Assembly: GCA_038501625.1 (NCBI GenBank)
Contig: JAZAYU010000008.1
Span: forward strand, 11,284,938 to 11,348,937
Direction of reading: 5' to 3'
DNA from: Corbicula japonica
Taxonomy: Eukaryota; Mollusca; Bivalvia; Venerida; Cyrenidae
Length of the DNA: 64,000 nt
Shown here: positions 44,315 through 56,800 of the stretch, piece by piece
How the letters are laid out: the number at the start of each line of letters is the position of its first letter
Position numbering within the stretch: position 1 is the first letter of the stretch
Position numbers and translations under genes: made by a program
The notes under the pieces: generated by a model
What the model was told of the DNA's origin: nothing
The model's database searches: none
The model's input: only the letters and a program-made list of their open reading frames with translations

Positions 44315-44466
44315 AAGGATTGAATCGATATTTGATGGTTTTTATTTGGGTATGGAAAACAGTTGGTTGTTTAAAATGTGTGAAGCCCAAGGGCTTCATA
44401 CGTACCTTAAACAATCCAACTGTTTTTCATACCCAATAAAAACCATCAAATGTCAATTCAATCCTT
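44315..44466. repeat. Long fold-back hairpin, arms of about 72 bp
   Basis: 'aggattgaat-gatatttgatggtttttatt' and 'gggtatg-aaaacagttgg' in the left arm are complemented in the right arm, with a turn at GAAGCCC-AA-GGGCTTC. A few mismatches and single-base bulges occur. It could be a MITE or a miRNA-like precursor; no TSD was defined. Confidence 0.8.
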
Positions 44467-44754
44467 ATATTTACACACATAAATACACTTATTAATACTA
44501 AATTTATGAGAAGAATTTGTGATACTTCAGCTTTTTCGTATAGCTGTTGGAACAGCCATGTTGACGACAAAGTGAATGACAGCATGCCTTTTTGCAGCAA
44601 ATCACGGCAAAATGTTCATGCTCGGTGACGTCACAAGTCAAAACATTGTGCATTATCTCTCAAATGTTAATGCCTGATCAGGATTTTTAAATAATTAAGC
44701 ATGTTTGGTGGACTATTGTACAAAATACATGAAACAACACATGCTCATGGTTTG
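44467..44754. other. Non-coding
   Basis: TGACGTCA-like sites occur on both sides of the fold-back hairpin (near 44278 and 44628). No gene is seen. Confidence 0.4.
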
Positions 44755-44985
44755 TATTTTTATTATGTTACTGTGTAAAAATATAAATAAGCTATTCTAT
44801 TAATATCATGTGATTAAATGTCAACCTTACATTATACAACATGTATGAAATCATTTATTTTTTTATCACGGTAATAACATGTAAATTAAAATAAGTAAAA
44901 GAATTGTTCAGTGAATGGCATCCATTTCATTTATAGACAGTTTGTACCGGTAATAAGTCTGACTGCAATTTAAAATACACATGGT
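44755..44985 (+). repeat. Local duplication, copy 2 (left part)
   Basis: Matches 43085-43310. The copy is interrupted after 'gactgcaatttaaaatacac' by the family C element and resumes at 46327. Confidence 0.75.
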
Positions 44986-44989
44986 AACT

Positions 44990-46326
44990 AGAATGTTGTG
45001 TTCCGCGGAACACATGTGTCGCCTGCTTGGAAAACGTTGAAATGTGGGCCTATGTTTAATCATATATAATAAAAATATTTTATTGAAGTTGATTTCAATA
45101 CTACACAAGTGACAACAGAACAAATGTGTCATCTAAATTACATTTAAAAGGGGAATAACTAAAATAATGGTGAAACCTGAGTTATCATTTTCAAAAATTG
45201 TTTGGTAAATGCAGATGAGTTATTCAAAGTATTAAGTGAATTAATTGAAGAAGTAATTTCCATTTTACAGGCAACACTAAGTTTCATGTTAAAGTTGCAT
45301 TTGAAAGGGGCATAACTCAAAAAATATTGAAAGTGGAGTTATCATTCTTGTCGTCACAGATGGCACTGTTCATGCTGATGATATATTCCAAGTACGAAGT
45401 GAATAGGACAAGTACTTTCAAAGTTATAGGCAACATTAAGTTTCAGGTTAAAGTTGCATTTGAAAGGGGCATAACTCAAAAAATATTGAAACTGGAGTTA
45501 TCATTCTTGTCGTCACAGATGGCACTGTTCATGCTGATGATATATTCCAAGTATGAAGTGAATAGGACAAGTACTTTCAAAGTTATAGGCAACATTAAGT
45601 TTCAGGTTAAAGTTGCATTTGAAAGGGGCATAACTCAAAAAATATTGAAACTGGAGTTATCATTCTTGTCGTCACAGATGGCATTGTTCGTGCTGATGAT
45701 ATATTCCAAGTATGAAGTGAATAGGACAAGTACTTTCAAAGTTATAGGCAACATTAAGTTTCAGGTTAAAGTTGCATTTGAAAGGGGCATAACTCAAAAA
45801 ATATTGAAACTGGAGTTATCATTCTTGTCGTCACAGATGGCATTGTTCGTGCTGATGATATATTCCAAGTATGAAGTGAATAGGACAAGTACTTTCAAAG
45901 TTATAGGCAACATTAAGTTTCAGGTTAAATTTGCATTTGAAAGGGGCATAACTCAAAAAATATTGAAACTGGAGTTATCATTCTTGTCGTCACAGATGGC
46001 ATTGTTCGTGCTGATGATATATTTCAAGTATGAAGTGAATAGGACAAGTACTTTCAAAGTTATAGGCAACATTAAGTTTCAGGTTAAAGTTGCATTTGAA
46101 AGGGGCATAACTAAAACAATATTGAAACTGGAGTTATCATTCTTGTCGTCACAGATGGCATTGTTCGTGCTGATGATATATACCAAGTATGAAGTGAATA
46201 GGACAAGTACTTTCAAAGTTATAGGCAACATTAAGTTTCAGGTTAAAGTTGGGGGACTACCGGACGACGCCGACGCCGCCGGACAATAGGATCCCTATGT
46301 GTCTACCTGCTATCGCAGGCGACACA
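44990..46326 (+). mobile_element. Hairpin-ended element family C, long copy with satellite core
   Basis: Left end: an 18-bp perfect palindrome TGTGTTCCGCGGAACACA (44997-45014), then TGTGTCGCCTGC (45015-45026). Right end: hairpin CCTGC-TATC-GCAGG, and GCAGGCGACACA (46315-46326), the exact inverted copy of that 12-mer. Between them is a 159-bp tandem array. Its position inside one copy of a local duplication, with the other copy uninterrupted, shows it is an insertion. The structure resembles pearl/Helentron-type elements, as in B1. Confidence 0.85.
45300..46250 (+). repeat. 159-bp tandem array, about six units
   Basis: Units share GAAAGGGGCATAACTCAAAA, 'gagttatcattcttgtcgtcacagatggca' and 'aagtactttcaaagttataggcaacattaag', nearly identical. 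Because 159 is a multiple of three and the unit has no stop in one frame, a 320-codon ORF results (45327-46289). It has no recognisable domain and the short copy does not conserve it, so I treat it as a by-product. Confidence 0.9.
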
Positions 46327-46490
46327 ATAACTTATCCAGTTCACACTGCTGATTACAAAACGATCATATTTCCATAATAAGCATTAAAAGTGTTCAAATC
46401 TGATTACAGTACATTTAAGTGAATTACATTATGTACATTAAGAAAGCTTTGAGCAATAACGACAAAATGCAAACATGTTTACATCTACCT
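46327..46490 (+). repeat. Local duplication, copy 2 (right part)
   Basis: 'ataactt', 'agcattaaaagt-gttcaaatctga' and 'aagaaagctttgagca-taacgacaaaatgcaaa' parallel 43320-43445. Confidence 0.65.
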
Positions 46491-49400
46491 GTAATATTGA
46501 AACTTGAAAGTAAGTTTTACAAAAGAAAAGATATCTCTAGTGTTAACTTTATGTTTACAATGGTACATGTGCACATTATACACATTTTATAATTACTGTC
46601 TGAGAACAGCTCAGCTGCTTGTATCAGACTTCTGCAAGATGAACAGCTTAATTTTGAAATACTGACATTTCTATTGCCTCAAAACTAGTAAGACAAACAC
46701 AATGATAAAAGGTACAGGCATTTGTGAGTCTTGTGACTAATTATGTCTTGAAAACTAAATAGTTTGCAGTGTAAAATTTCATAGCTTCCTTTATGATTTG
46801 CTGATAAAACAACTGTCAAACATTGTAAGTTCCACATGCACCAATAATGGCATTGACATTCTGCAAGATTTTTTGTGCAGAGATGAACAGATTGTTTGAA
46901 CAGTGAGCACTGTAGACCCTGACAAGACTGCATGGATGTGCTGGCTTATCTGGGTCTCCACCAGTAACTAAAAAATTGATCAGTCGATGTGAAGCTGACT
47001 TGCATCTTCTATAAATAAAGTCCTTCTCCCGCTAACTTTAACTATTACTTATACATTTGTTTAATTTTTATTTTAAATAAATGAACATGCAGATATCAGC
47101 CTATGGTAGCAATAAAATTAAGGCAATGGTTGAATTACAGTTTGCATCAGTTCTATGCAAATGACAAAAATCACTAGGACTTTTTACATTTGTGTGATTT
47201 TACAATAAGCAAACATTATTTAACACAAACCAAGTGACATGTGATAATAATACAGTTACATTAAGTTAGATGTTGCAAGTAAAACAACAACCCTCATTAG
47301 CACTTGACATAACACTTGCCCTCAGCTACATCTGAAAATACATATACATATACGAAGTACTAGACCATTGCAATACCTATCTAAAAGTTCAAACAAGTGG
47401 AATATATATATATACATTTTTTTATTCTCTAATTGTTGAAATATCAATTATAAAAATTCAGTACGGTTATTTCAGAGACCATTATCAAAATAATTCAGTG
47501 CAAATTTATCATATACCCTAAAACAAATAAAATGTTACATAGAACTTGATGTCTTGTAGACTAACTTTGGTTATCTCCCCTGTTCTACAACACTGTTTAT
47601 ATAGACTTGGGATCAGAACGAGTGGAAAAAGAGTACTAGAAGCATCTAGTAAAATTAAAAGCTTCACTCACTTTGGTAAAACTTGGTATTACTTAGTATT
47701 AAACATTTATTAATGCCTTTTTAGCTACATGTACAGTTAAAGGAAAACTATAATAGAAAATAACATATTGTCACCTTAGAGCACAAAGGAGACAAGTACC
47801 ACTAGAATATCAAGGAGATACATCATTATATGGTTTAAGTTTTATAAAAACATTCTTAGGCAAAAACAGTGTAAATAAAAAAGGTATTCCAGTTTCAAAA
47901 CAGCAAAAGTTACAAATTTATTTCACTGAGGAAACTATAATTCCCCTGAAAATATAAAATCAATTCTGGTAATTCATAAAGGTTTCTTTTCAAATGCCCT
48001 GAGTAACATGCTAAGGTACATATTGAGCATGGTAAAGGGATTAGAGACAAATTGTCCTGCTTTTCTTGTGTTAGCTATTAAAAATCTCTCGGTTAGTGGA
48101 GAACAGTTACATGCTGCCTTACTTTACAAAATCAAAACATTAAAAAAATTGTGAGTAATACCTTTAACCAATGTTCTAACTACTTGGATCCTGAAATTTT
48201 AATTTCTTAGCAAAGCATTAAAGTACACAATCCAAATTTGAACCTTTTAAGATACTTACATCTTTTTTTATTTCTTTTTATAAAATGTCCTATAAATCCC
48301 TTTAAGCAAGGACATTTTATTGAAGTGGGGTTAAAATTGACCATTGCTTTTCATAATACTGCTGACATATTCGTGCAATTTTTTTTCATGCTTCAGCGTC
48401 ATTAGCATATATAGAAAATAATAATTGGTCCTGAATATTTGTTGGTTTACAGTCGAGTAATGTTTCAATTTTGAATAAAGTACTCCAAATTCAATAGTTA
48501 TGGTACACAGGATAACAATCCTGAATACCATGTTTAATAAGAGTACATAGTTTCAAAGTACTTGGCTTGGATGATAACTTGTGGTGAATCTGATCATGAA
48601 AAGTGCACAAAATCATGTGAATTTAAAAGCATATTTTTTAACCTTGATTTTTTAGTCTGAAAAGGCTTATTGTTTTGGTTCTTGATGTACCAATGTGGCA
48701 AATGATGTAAAACAAGTGTACTAAGTGCTATACTAGTTTGATAAGATATGATAAAGAAGCACTTAAACTTTACTTTTGGTCAGTCATTGCCTTATGTGTC
48801 TTGATAAAGCCTTAACACACTAACATAATTTGGAAGACTAGATGAGAGAGAACTAGACATTTCCAATGATAATATAATTATGAATATAATTATGAGCTTT
48901 ACTGAGAACTATTTAAGAAGCCTGCTGAATACTTAAAAATATCCTAACTGATAAAATTTATCCTATAGAGCAAACAATTATAGATGGCAAAGGTTAAATT
49001 TTAATTTCCCATAGAGATACAAAATGGTGAAAATGAAATCAGATTTTAGTGCACTTTGTCAGTGAATAAAAACTACAACAGCTTAAAAAATTAAACATTA
49101 AACAAACTAAATTACGTAATGAAATATGATAAAGTTTCTCAAAAAAAGTTAAACAACAACAACAACAACAACAAAGCTTGCCAGTGGTCATTTCTAAATC
49201 TGAACTAAAGTTCAACCTATTAAACTGCTTTGATCTGAATACTCTTTCTAAGACTCTTTTATTGCAAAATGGCCAGAAGAGTCTTATAATCTTGAGGCTA
49301 GCACTCAGAAGAAGGTCTGAAATTAAGTTATAATTATGGCTGTTAAAGATCTACAGTAAGTTATAAGCAATGTAAAATTCTATAAAAATACTATCTCTGA

Positions 49401-50151
49401 AATATAAAAAAATATGTGTACTCTTGCTTGTAAAAAATGTGTGATGCAATAGGAAAATAATATCATTCGAGTATAAGAATTAAATGTTGCACAGCAATAC
49501 AATGTTTTGGTCAAAACTAAGCCTGAAGTCAGGCTGATAAAAACAATGCTGTGAAATGTAAGGAAACAAGAGACCAAGAGCAATACAAAAACACTAACTT
49601 ATTCTAGTTGAGGTATGATTATTACAACGTTCAAATCCTAGATACTGACTGTGAATGGGGGACTGTTTCTTCTTTTAACCCTTTACTCCATATTAACAGG
49701 TGTAAACATATGGGTGAACAGTGTTTTATCAAGATCAGCCATCGCATCTGTGCCACCTTAGATATGGATTAAAGTGTTAAATCAATATTAAATGCAGGAT
49801 TTAAAAGCATCTGAAAAATTGAGGGATATAGTTACACTTATAGTGAAACAAACAAATTGTATTGAATGTATTCATTCATTCCATGATTAACATACTCCAT
49901 GTGGAAAAAGTGGCTGTCACATCCCAAGCAATCAGACTGAAATTACATGTATGTAAATTTAGCAAGAAATTCATGATAAAATTCAGTTTTAAAATTTGTC
50001 TAAAATAGCTTATAATTCAAAACCATCTAGTTGAACAAAAAGATTTTATAATTTTGGCTTAAGAATTATTGGCAGAGTCAAAAATGGAGTTTGTAAAACA
50101 ATTATTGGACATTTGGCAATTAAGATACTCACAAAAATATTAAATTGCAGC
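46491..50151. other. 3' flank of the XK-related gene, no other gene seen
   Basis: About 3.6 kb, AT-rich. It holds family D fragments (46890-46970, 49675-49790) and a (CAA)n run at about 49150-49173. Part is probably the 3' untranslated region of the minus-strand gene. TTTATT at 49258-49263 is a minus-strand AATAAA, one of several candidates, so the transcript end cannot be fixed. Confidence 0.5.
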
Positions 50152-50825
50152 TCAAACATATGCTGTTTGTTCATATTCTACATTCTTCGGCTCCTGATGC
50201 TCAAGATCATGGCACAAAGATTGAAAACATGAGTATTCTCCCCTTTCGGGACAACAAGGTATCTTACCCCGACCCATCGGGTGAAAACACCCATAATACA
50301 ACAACTGGAAAAATATCTGTAAAACTACACCTAATGACACAACAAAAAAAGTTGGGATATAATACCACATACTCTTATCATCTGTGAAATAAAACCAGAA
50401 TCCCATCATGACCCAGTTTTCTATGTAGACAACACAATAATATAATAACATTCTATATCTGGTCCGACCATCTCGAACATTTAGAAAACAAAAGATGAAA
50501 ACGTAGCCGCATACTATATTAAAGAATCTTTCTTCACATCTATTTTGGTAGAATTGTGTGTTTTGGCAGAATAACCATGCAGACATTAGCATCCAATGAA
50601 CTCCTGCTACAATGAACACAAAATAGTGATAAAGTCCTGCAAATAATCCAAGGGCTATAACTCTCGGTCCAATTTCACATGCTCGCCATAAAAACTGGCA
50701 GATCATTCCTGGGATGGTGATATTTTCTTTGTCTTCATGAGAAAATCGCAGAGCTTTCTGGTAAGCAACCATGGACCACGAGAGACTTGCCCAAGATGAC
50801 AAAATTGCAACAGCCCGTATCCCTT
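50152..50825 (-). CDS. XKR: XK-related gene, exon 3 (terminal)
   Basis: Acceptor TTTCCTTTCCAG, then residues 277-500 and the TGA at 50154-50152. It holds the remaining membrane helices and a cytosolic C-terminus with a Cys-rich patch (KIPCCPERGEYSCFQSLCHD). Confidence 0.93.
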
Positions 50826-53800
50826 CTGGAAAGGAAACATATAAGTTACAGATAAAGCATTTAAAACTAATACCTCATACTCTTATCTTCTGCTATGGTT
50901 GAAAGGCCTACACAACTTTTCTTCCTTATATCTCACTGGTGGCCAGTAAATATTATATAATGCTGAAGCCATACTGGATAAAGCACTGATTGTGGTAATT
51001 GATCTGAATCTGCAATGTTATTATTAGCCATTTATTAAGTGGCACTGACTCATTTAGGAGTAAATGAACTACAGTAATATCCACAGTAATCGGGTGGCCT
51101 CTGCAGCTCACTTGATAACTGACGTAAGCCTGAGATCCCAGGATTGAATTCTGGTCACAAATTTCTCTCCTTTCTATTTCATTGACTGAGAGCCAGTGTA
51201 AATCCATTTAACTTCAAGTTCAAGCTCTACTGGACAAAGCATTGACTTGACTAGTCAACCTGCACCTAGATTGTGTAATGCTGACATTAGCCATTTAAAA
51301 TACAATGTCTCAGTAAGAAGGCACTACTGACTGAAGTAGCGTCCATGTCATGTTGCCTTGGTAGCTCAATTGGTTGAGTGTAGGCACAATTAGCAGCAGT
51401 TCTCAGGTTTGACTCCTGCTTGAGGCCTAAACATTTTTCTTCCATATATTTCATGTTAAGTTAAACAAGACAGTCTAACTTTATTTAGTGATTTTATTTC
51501 AGTGGCCAATTATGAAAGTACAAACTGTTTTTTTAAATAATTTTTAGTGTACCTGCAAGTATTTTATCTCATTTTTTTGGGTTTTGTTAAAAACAGTGTA
51601 TACTTTACCGAGAAACCATGTCTCTTGTTGAGTGGTATGCATAAGAATGTAAATCTGTAAAACAAGCTGTGGGGCTGCTTCTAGAAAACATTCAAACATT
51701 CGTATGCAACATGCATCAACATCCTCCATTCGCATCAAGGAATAGTGACGCTTCTTTTCTTGTTCAGTTAAGTATTTCCTGCTGCTTTTATGTCCATTGT
51801 AAAGATACTCAATTTGTCTGAAAATTCAAACAGGTTAAAGAAATTAAAATAACAAGAAGACCATTTAAGCATATCAGCACTAGGCTTTAATCTCAAATCT
51901 GTACTTCCACTACTTCTTTATTATACTGTTATGACTTATCAATAATATGATTATTGCCATGACATCCTGTTTTACCTTTACTCCACAGAATACACCTTTA
52001 ATTTGTGGGCCAACAGTGTAGATCCAGATCTGCTGTTACATCCATACCATCTGATCAAGACCTACACCGGTAGCCTTTAGATTCATAAGATTATTTCTGA
52101 CCAAGATATAACCAGTGTAGATCTAAATCATTAGCCACGCATGAGTTAAAACATGTTTATATGGATTAAAGGTTTAATTTAAAATTCTAGTAAACATGTC
52201 TTTTGTGAAGATTAAGGTTTCTTCCATCAAGAAGTTTTGACACAAAATTACACAAGAGGCTATGGACCCTGGGTCGCTCACCTGTCAACAACTGCTCAAT
52301 GGTTGCAAGAGTTGTGTGCTAGTTTGGTAAAATCAAGTCAAAAAATTAAAAACAGGAGGGCCATGATGGCCCTGAATCGCTCACCTGAGTACAAAAGTAC
52401 TTTTAGCTTTACCCCAGGGCCAACATTTAAATTATGCTGGTAAAGGGTCTCTTTACAATACTCAACATGAAATATCTAAGGTCTAGTCGCATTAGTTTCA
52501 GAGAACAAGGGGTGTAGTTTGACACTAGCAAACATTCTACATGTCTTCAGTTCTTACTATTTAGCTCTATGTAAAAATTGATAAGCCCCTGGGTGGGGCC
52601 AATTCGAGCCTGGGGTCATGATATGTATAAACGTGGTAAAGGTCCACAAATTAATGTTACATGTAAAAATTCTAAGCTCTATGTGTTATGTTATGGTTCT
52701 AGAGAAGAAGACTTTTACAAGATTTTTCCTATATAATTCTATGTAAAATGGGCGACCCCTGTGGCGGGGCCAATTTTGACCCAAGGGCCATAATTTGAAC
52801 AACTTTGTTAGAGGTCCATTAGACAATGTTTCATGCCAAATATCTAATCTCTAGCCATTGCGGTTTTGGAGAAGAAGATTTTTTAAGTTTTTGCTATATA
52901 TTGATATAAGGAAAACCCATGACCTCTGGGACGGGGCAAATTTTGACCCCAGGGCCATAATTTGAACAACTTTGTTAGAGGTCTATTAGACAATGCTTCA
53001 TGCCAAATATCTAACCTCTGGCCATTGCGGTTTCGGAGAAGAAGATTTTTTAAGTTTTTGCTATATATTGATATAAGGAAAACCCATGACCTCTGGGGCG
53101 GGGCAAATTTTGAACCCAGGGCTATAATTTTAACAATGTTAGTAGAGGACCACTAGGTGATGCTACACACCAAATATCAAAGTTCTAGGCCTTACAGTTT
53201 CAGAGAAGAAGATTTTTTAAGTTTTTGCTATATATTGATATAAGGAAAACCCATGACTTCTGGGGCGGGGCAAATTTTGACCCCAGGGCCATAATTTGAA
53301 CAACTTTGTTAGAGGTCCATTAGACAATGTTTCATGCCAAATATCTAACTTCTAGCCATTGCGGTTTTGGAGAAGAAGATTTTTTAAGTTTTTGCTATAT
53401 ATTTATAAGGAAAACACATGACCCCACCCGGGCGGGGCCAATTTTGACCCCAGGGCTATAATTTGAACAATCTTGGTAGAGGCCCGCTAGGTGATGCTAC
53501 ACACCAAATATCAAAGTTCTAGGCCTTACGGTTTCAGAGAAGAAGATTTTTAAAAATTTCATGTTCAAAATCTAATTTTATCCTCTGTGACCTAGATAGG
53601 CAATGGACTGGAACCATTTGAACAATTTGGTAAAGCTTCATGCAAGTAACATTCCTGCAAAGTTTCATCAAGATTGGCCCAGGAGTTCAGGAGAAGAAGT
53701 CGTTTGAAGAAAAAGTTGACGACGCACGGACGGACGACGGACATCAGGCCATCACAAAAGCTCGCCATGAGCACTTCGTGCTCAGGTGAGCTTAAAATTA

Positions 53801-56800
53801 AGCTGCTATTGTGGAGAAAATGTAACTAGATGATGCTCTATACCAAATATCTAAGCTTTAGGCCTTATGGTTTCAGAGAAGAAGATTTTTAAAGATTTAC
53901 TATATAACACTATGTAATAAAACTAGTGACCCCCGGGGCGGAGCCATTTTTGACCCCAGGAGAATAATTTGAACAATTTTTGTAGAGGACCACTGCATGA
54001 TGACACATATCAAATACCAAGGTTCTAGGCCTTGTGGTTTTAGAGAAGAAGATTTTTTTAAGTTTTCCCTATATAAGTCTATGTAAAACAAGTGACCCCT
54101 GGGGCGGGCCATTTTTGACCCCAAAGGGATAGTTTGAACAATTTTGGTAGAGGATCACTAGATGATGCTGTATATCAAATATTAAGGCTCTAGGTCTTGT
54201 GGTTTTAAAGAAGAAGATTTTCATGTTTTTCCTATATAACTATATGTAAACCAAGAGAACCCTAGGGCGTGGCCGATTTTGGCCCAGGGGACATAATTTG
54301 AACAAATTTAGTAGACATCCATTAGACAATGCTACTTACCAAATATCTCAGCTGTACGCATTGTGGTTTGTGAGAAGATTTTTAAAGATTTCCTATATAA
54401 GTCTATGTAAAATGAAGTGACCCCTGGGGCGGGGCCAATTTTGACCCCAGGGAAATAATTTGAACAATCTTTGTAGAGTTCCACTAGAGGGTGCTAAATG
54501 CCAAATATCTAAGCGCTAGGCCTTGTGGTTTCAGACAAGAAGATTTTTAAAGTTTTTCCATTAGGTTGCCATGGCAACCAGAGTTCTGCATGGAATTGAT
54601 TTCTTTGAACAACTTTGGAAGAGCTTCATGCAAGGAACATCCGTGGCAAGTTTCATCAACTTTGGCCAGGGGTTTAAGAGGAGATGTCGTTTAAATTAAA
54701 AGTTTAAGGACAGACGGACGGACGCCGGACAAATTAAGATCACAATTGCGGTCACTATGTGACAGGTGAGCTAAAAATAAAACAAAATGAAGTTCAGCAT
54801 TAAAATGTCAACAAAATATTGGTCAGACTAGCCTAAGAGTTACTTTATGTTTGTTCCAGTTGCTGTTCTGAAAGCTCACATTGTGTTATATTATCCTTAT
54901 GACAGTAAAAAACATTCCTTTAGCCAGTCTAGTCCCAGATAAACAATGCGTCCACTCTGGGATGACTTATAATGGTTTATTTGAAAAAAATTATTTGTTC
55001 AATATAAAACATCCTATTTACAGGTCCCATACAAATTCAATATACACTACAGTTGGGTGTCATTACACTTTTAACTATTGACTAGGTCAGTGCAATTACT
55101 TTTTTGGACAATGATGGCTGATTACACAATCATGTAATCTGATTCTTGATATTCGTGTGATAATCCCTGCGATTTAATAAATAATTTGAGAAAATAATCA
55201 CAGTGAATGAGCGATTCATTAGCGATCCATCACAGTAAAATTTTTCATGTAGTTGACTGTATGAAATAAGATTCTGATCATTATTATAATATTAATACTT
55301 ATTAAAAGACTTGCTTTTTTTGCTAATGATTCATAAAATTATTTGGAAAAAGAAATTTTCATTGAAAAAATTATTTATAATATGAAATAAAATTATGATC
55401 ATTATTATAATATTAATACTTATTAAAACACTTGCTTTTTTTTGCTAAGAATTCACAAAATTATTCAGTAAAAGAAATTTTCATTGAAAAATTTATATTA
55501 CGGCTGATTATGCTACAGAATTTCATACAATTTTATGTTAAGAAAGCATTAGACTTTGATCTACACTGTTTGATCTAGAATTAATCTACAATTTGTCTAC
55601 ATTTAAATAAATATAATCATTCCTTGGACAACAGTCTTTTCACCACAATTAAACCTGGGAAAAGGAGTCTGGTCAGTTTGGGAATTTTTTACCGACAAAA
55701 ATGCCTATTCTGGCAATTTTTGCATTGATAAAATGGTCCATTTTGGGAAATTTAGGTATGCACATATTGAGCTTCAATCAGTCTATTTTACAATACCAAT
55801 ACACTTTTACCTGGGTTTTGGTCTTTATTCCGAAAACAATGCAAAACTGTTCGCTAAACATATTTAGCCAACTGTTAATGTAACAAGAAAATAATTTTCT
55901 CATTTAAATTCAGGGTTTCGCTGAGTACTGATGTTCAGTACTCGAGTAAGTACTGAGTAATGGATGCTTAAGATGTACTCGAGTAAGTACTGAGTACTCA
56001 CTTTTCTGAGTGTACTTAAGTAAGTACTGAGTACTACTTAATGTAATCACAAGTATTTTGCGAGTACAAAAACTTTTACTATTATTTTTCAAATTATAAT
56101 GCATACTATACACTTATTCAAATGTGGTATGCTACTATAATTTTATTTATAATGAAGTAATAATAATTTTATTATTGACATTGTCACTGGACAAAAAATA
56201 TATAAACAGACACAGAAATCATAAGTATTCCATTATTGAAAAAAAAGACCATCAACAACTAGTTCAACTGTCAATATTCAAAGGTATTGCATAGTAACAT
56301 CATTAGCCTTTCAAAAGTGTCATCTACACCTATCTGGTCTCACCATAATCATATTTGCAAAGGTGAGAAAACATGTTATCTTGTATTATAATAAGGTAAT
56401 AATCAGTTCTGTTGACTCCTTTGCTAAATCTTATAATCTTATTGAATGCACTATACATTTTAGTAAGGTATTTCAACTATTGACAATTACACAAAAAATG
56501 TATAATGATTTATTTAACGATTAAATATCATGCATGAAATAGTGTAAAAAAACAAGGAAGTACCTAACATACACAAAAGTTGTTCAATTACCCTGCCCAA
56601 TATGTGATATTAATGAATTATTTCTTACCATTCATTTATATAATACACTTCATTAGGCTAAGTTTTATTAATTTCATTTTATTTCATTGAAGTGTACTCG
56701 TACAGTTCTCGTAAAATACTCATAAGTACTGACCATTTTTCATCAGTACTTAAGTAAGTACTTGTACTCGTAATTTAAGATGAGCACTGAGTCCTGCTGA

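Larger units (their letters stand above)
52252..54776 (+). mobile_element. Helitron/pearl-like element B2, split by B3
   Basis: Left end ACAAGAGGCTATGGACCC, then GGGTCGCTCACCTG. Right end 'gacggacggacgccgg', hairpin GTCAC-TAT-GTGAC (54751-54763) and AGGTGAGCTAAAA. It holds five diverged units of about 165 bp (53836-54545); the last is very close to the B1 unit. After it come the X-box palindrome and 'agagttctgcatggaattgatttctttgaacaac', shared with B1. B3 (52351-53797) is inserted near its left end. Confidence 0.75.

Noticed and set aside
45327..46289. 320-codon ORF as a repetitive protein gene
   Set aside because: It is produced by a stop-free 159-bp satellite unit inside a transposable element; the short copy of the element does not keep it.
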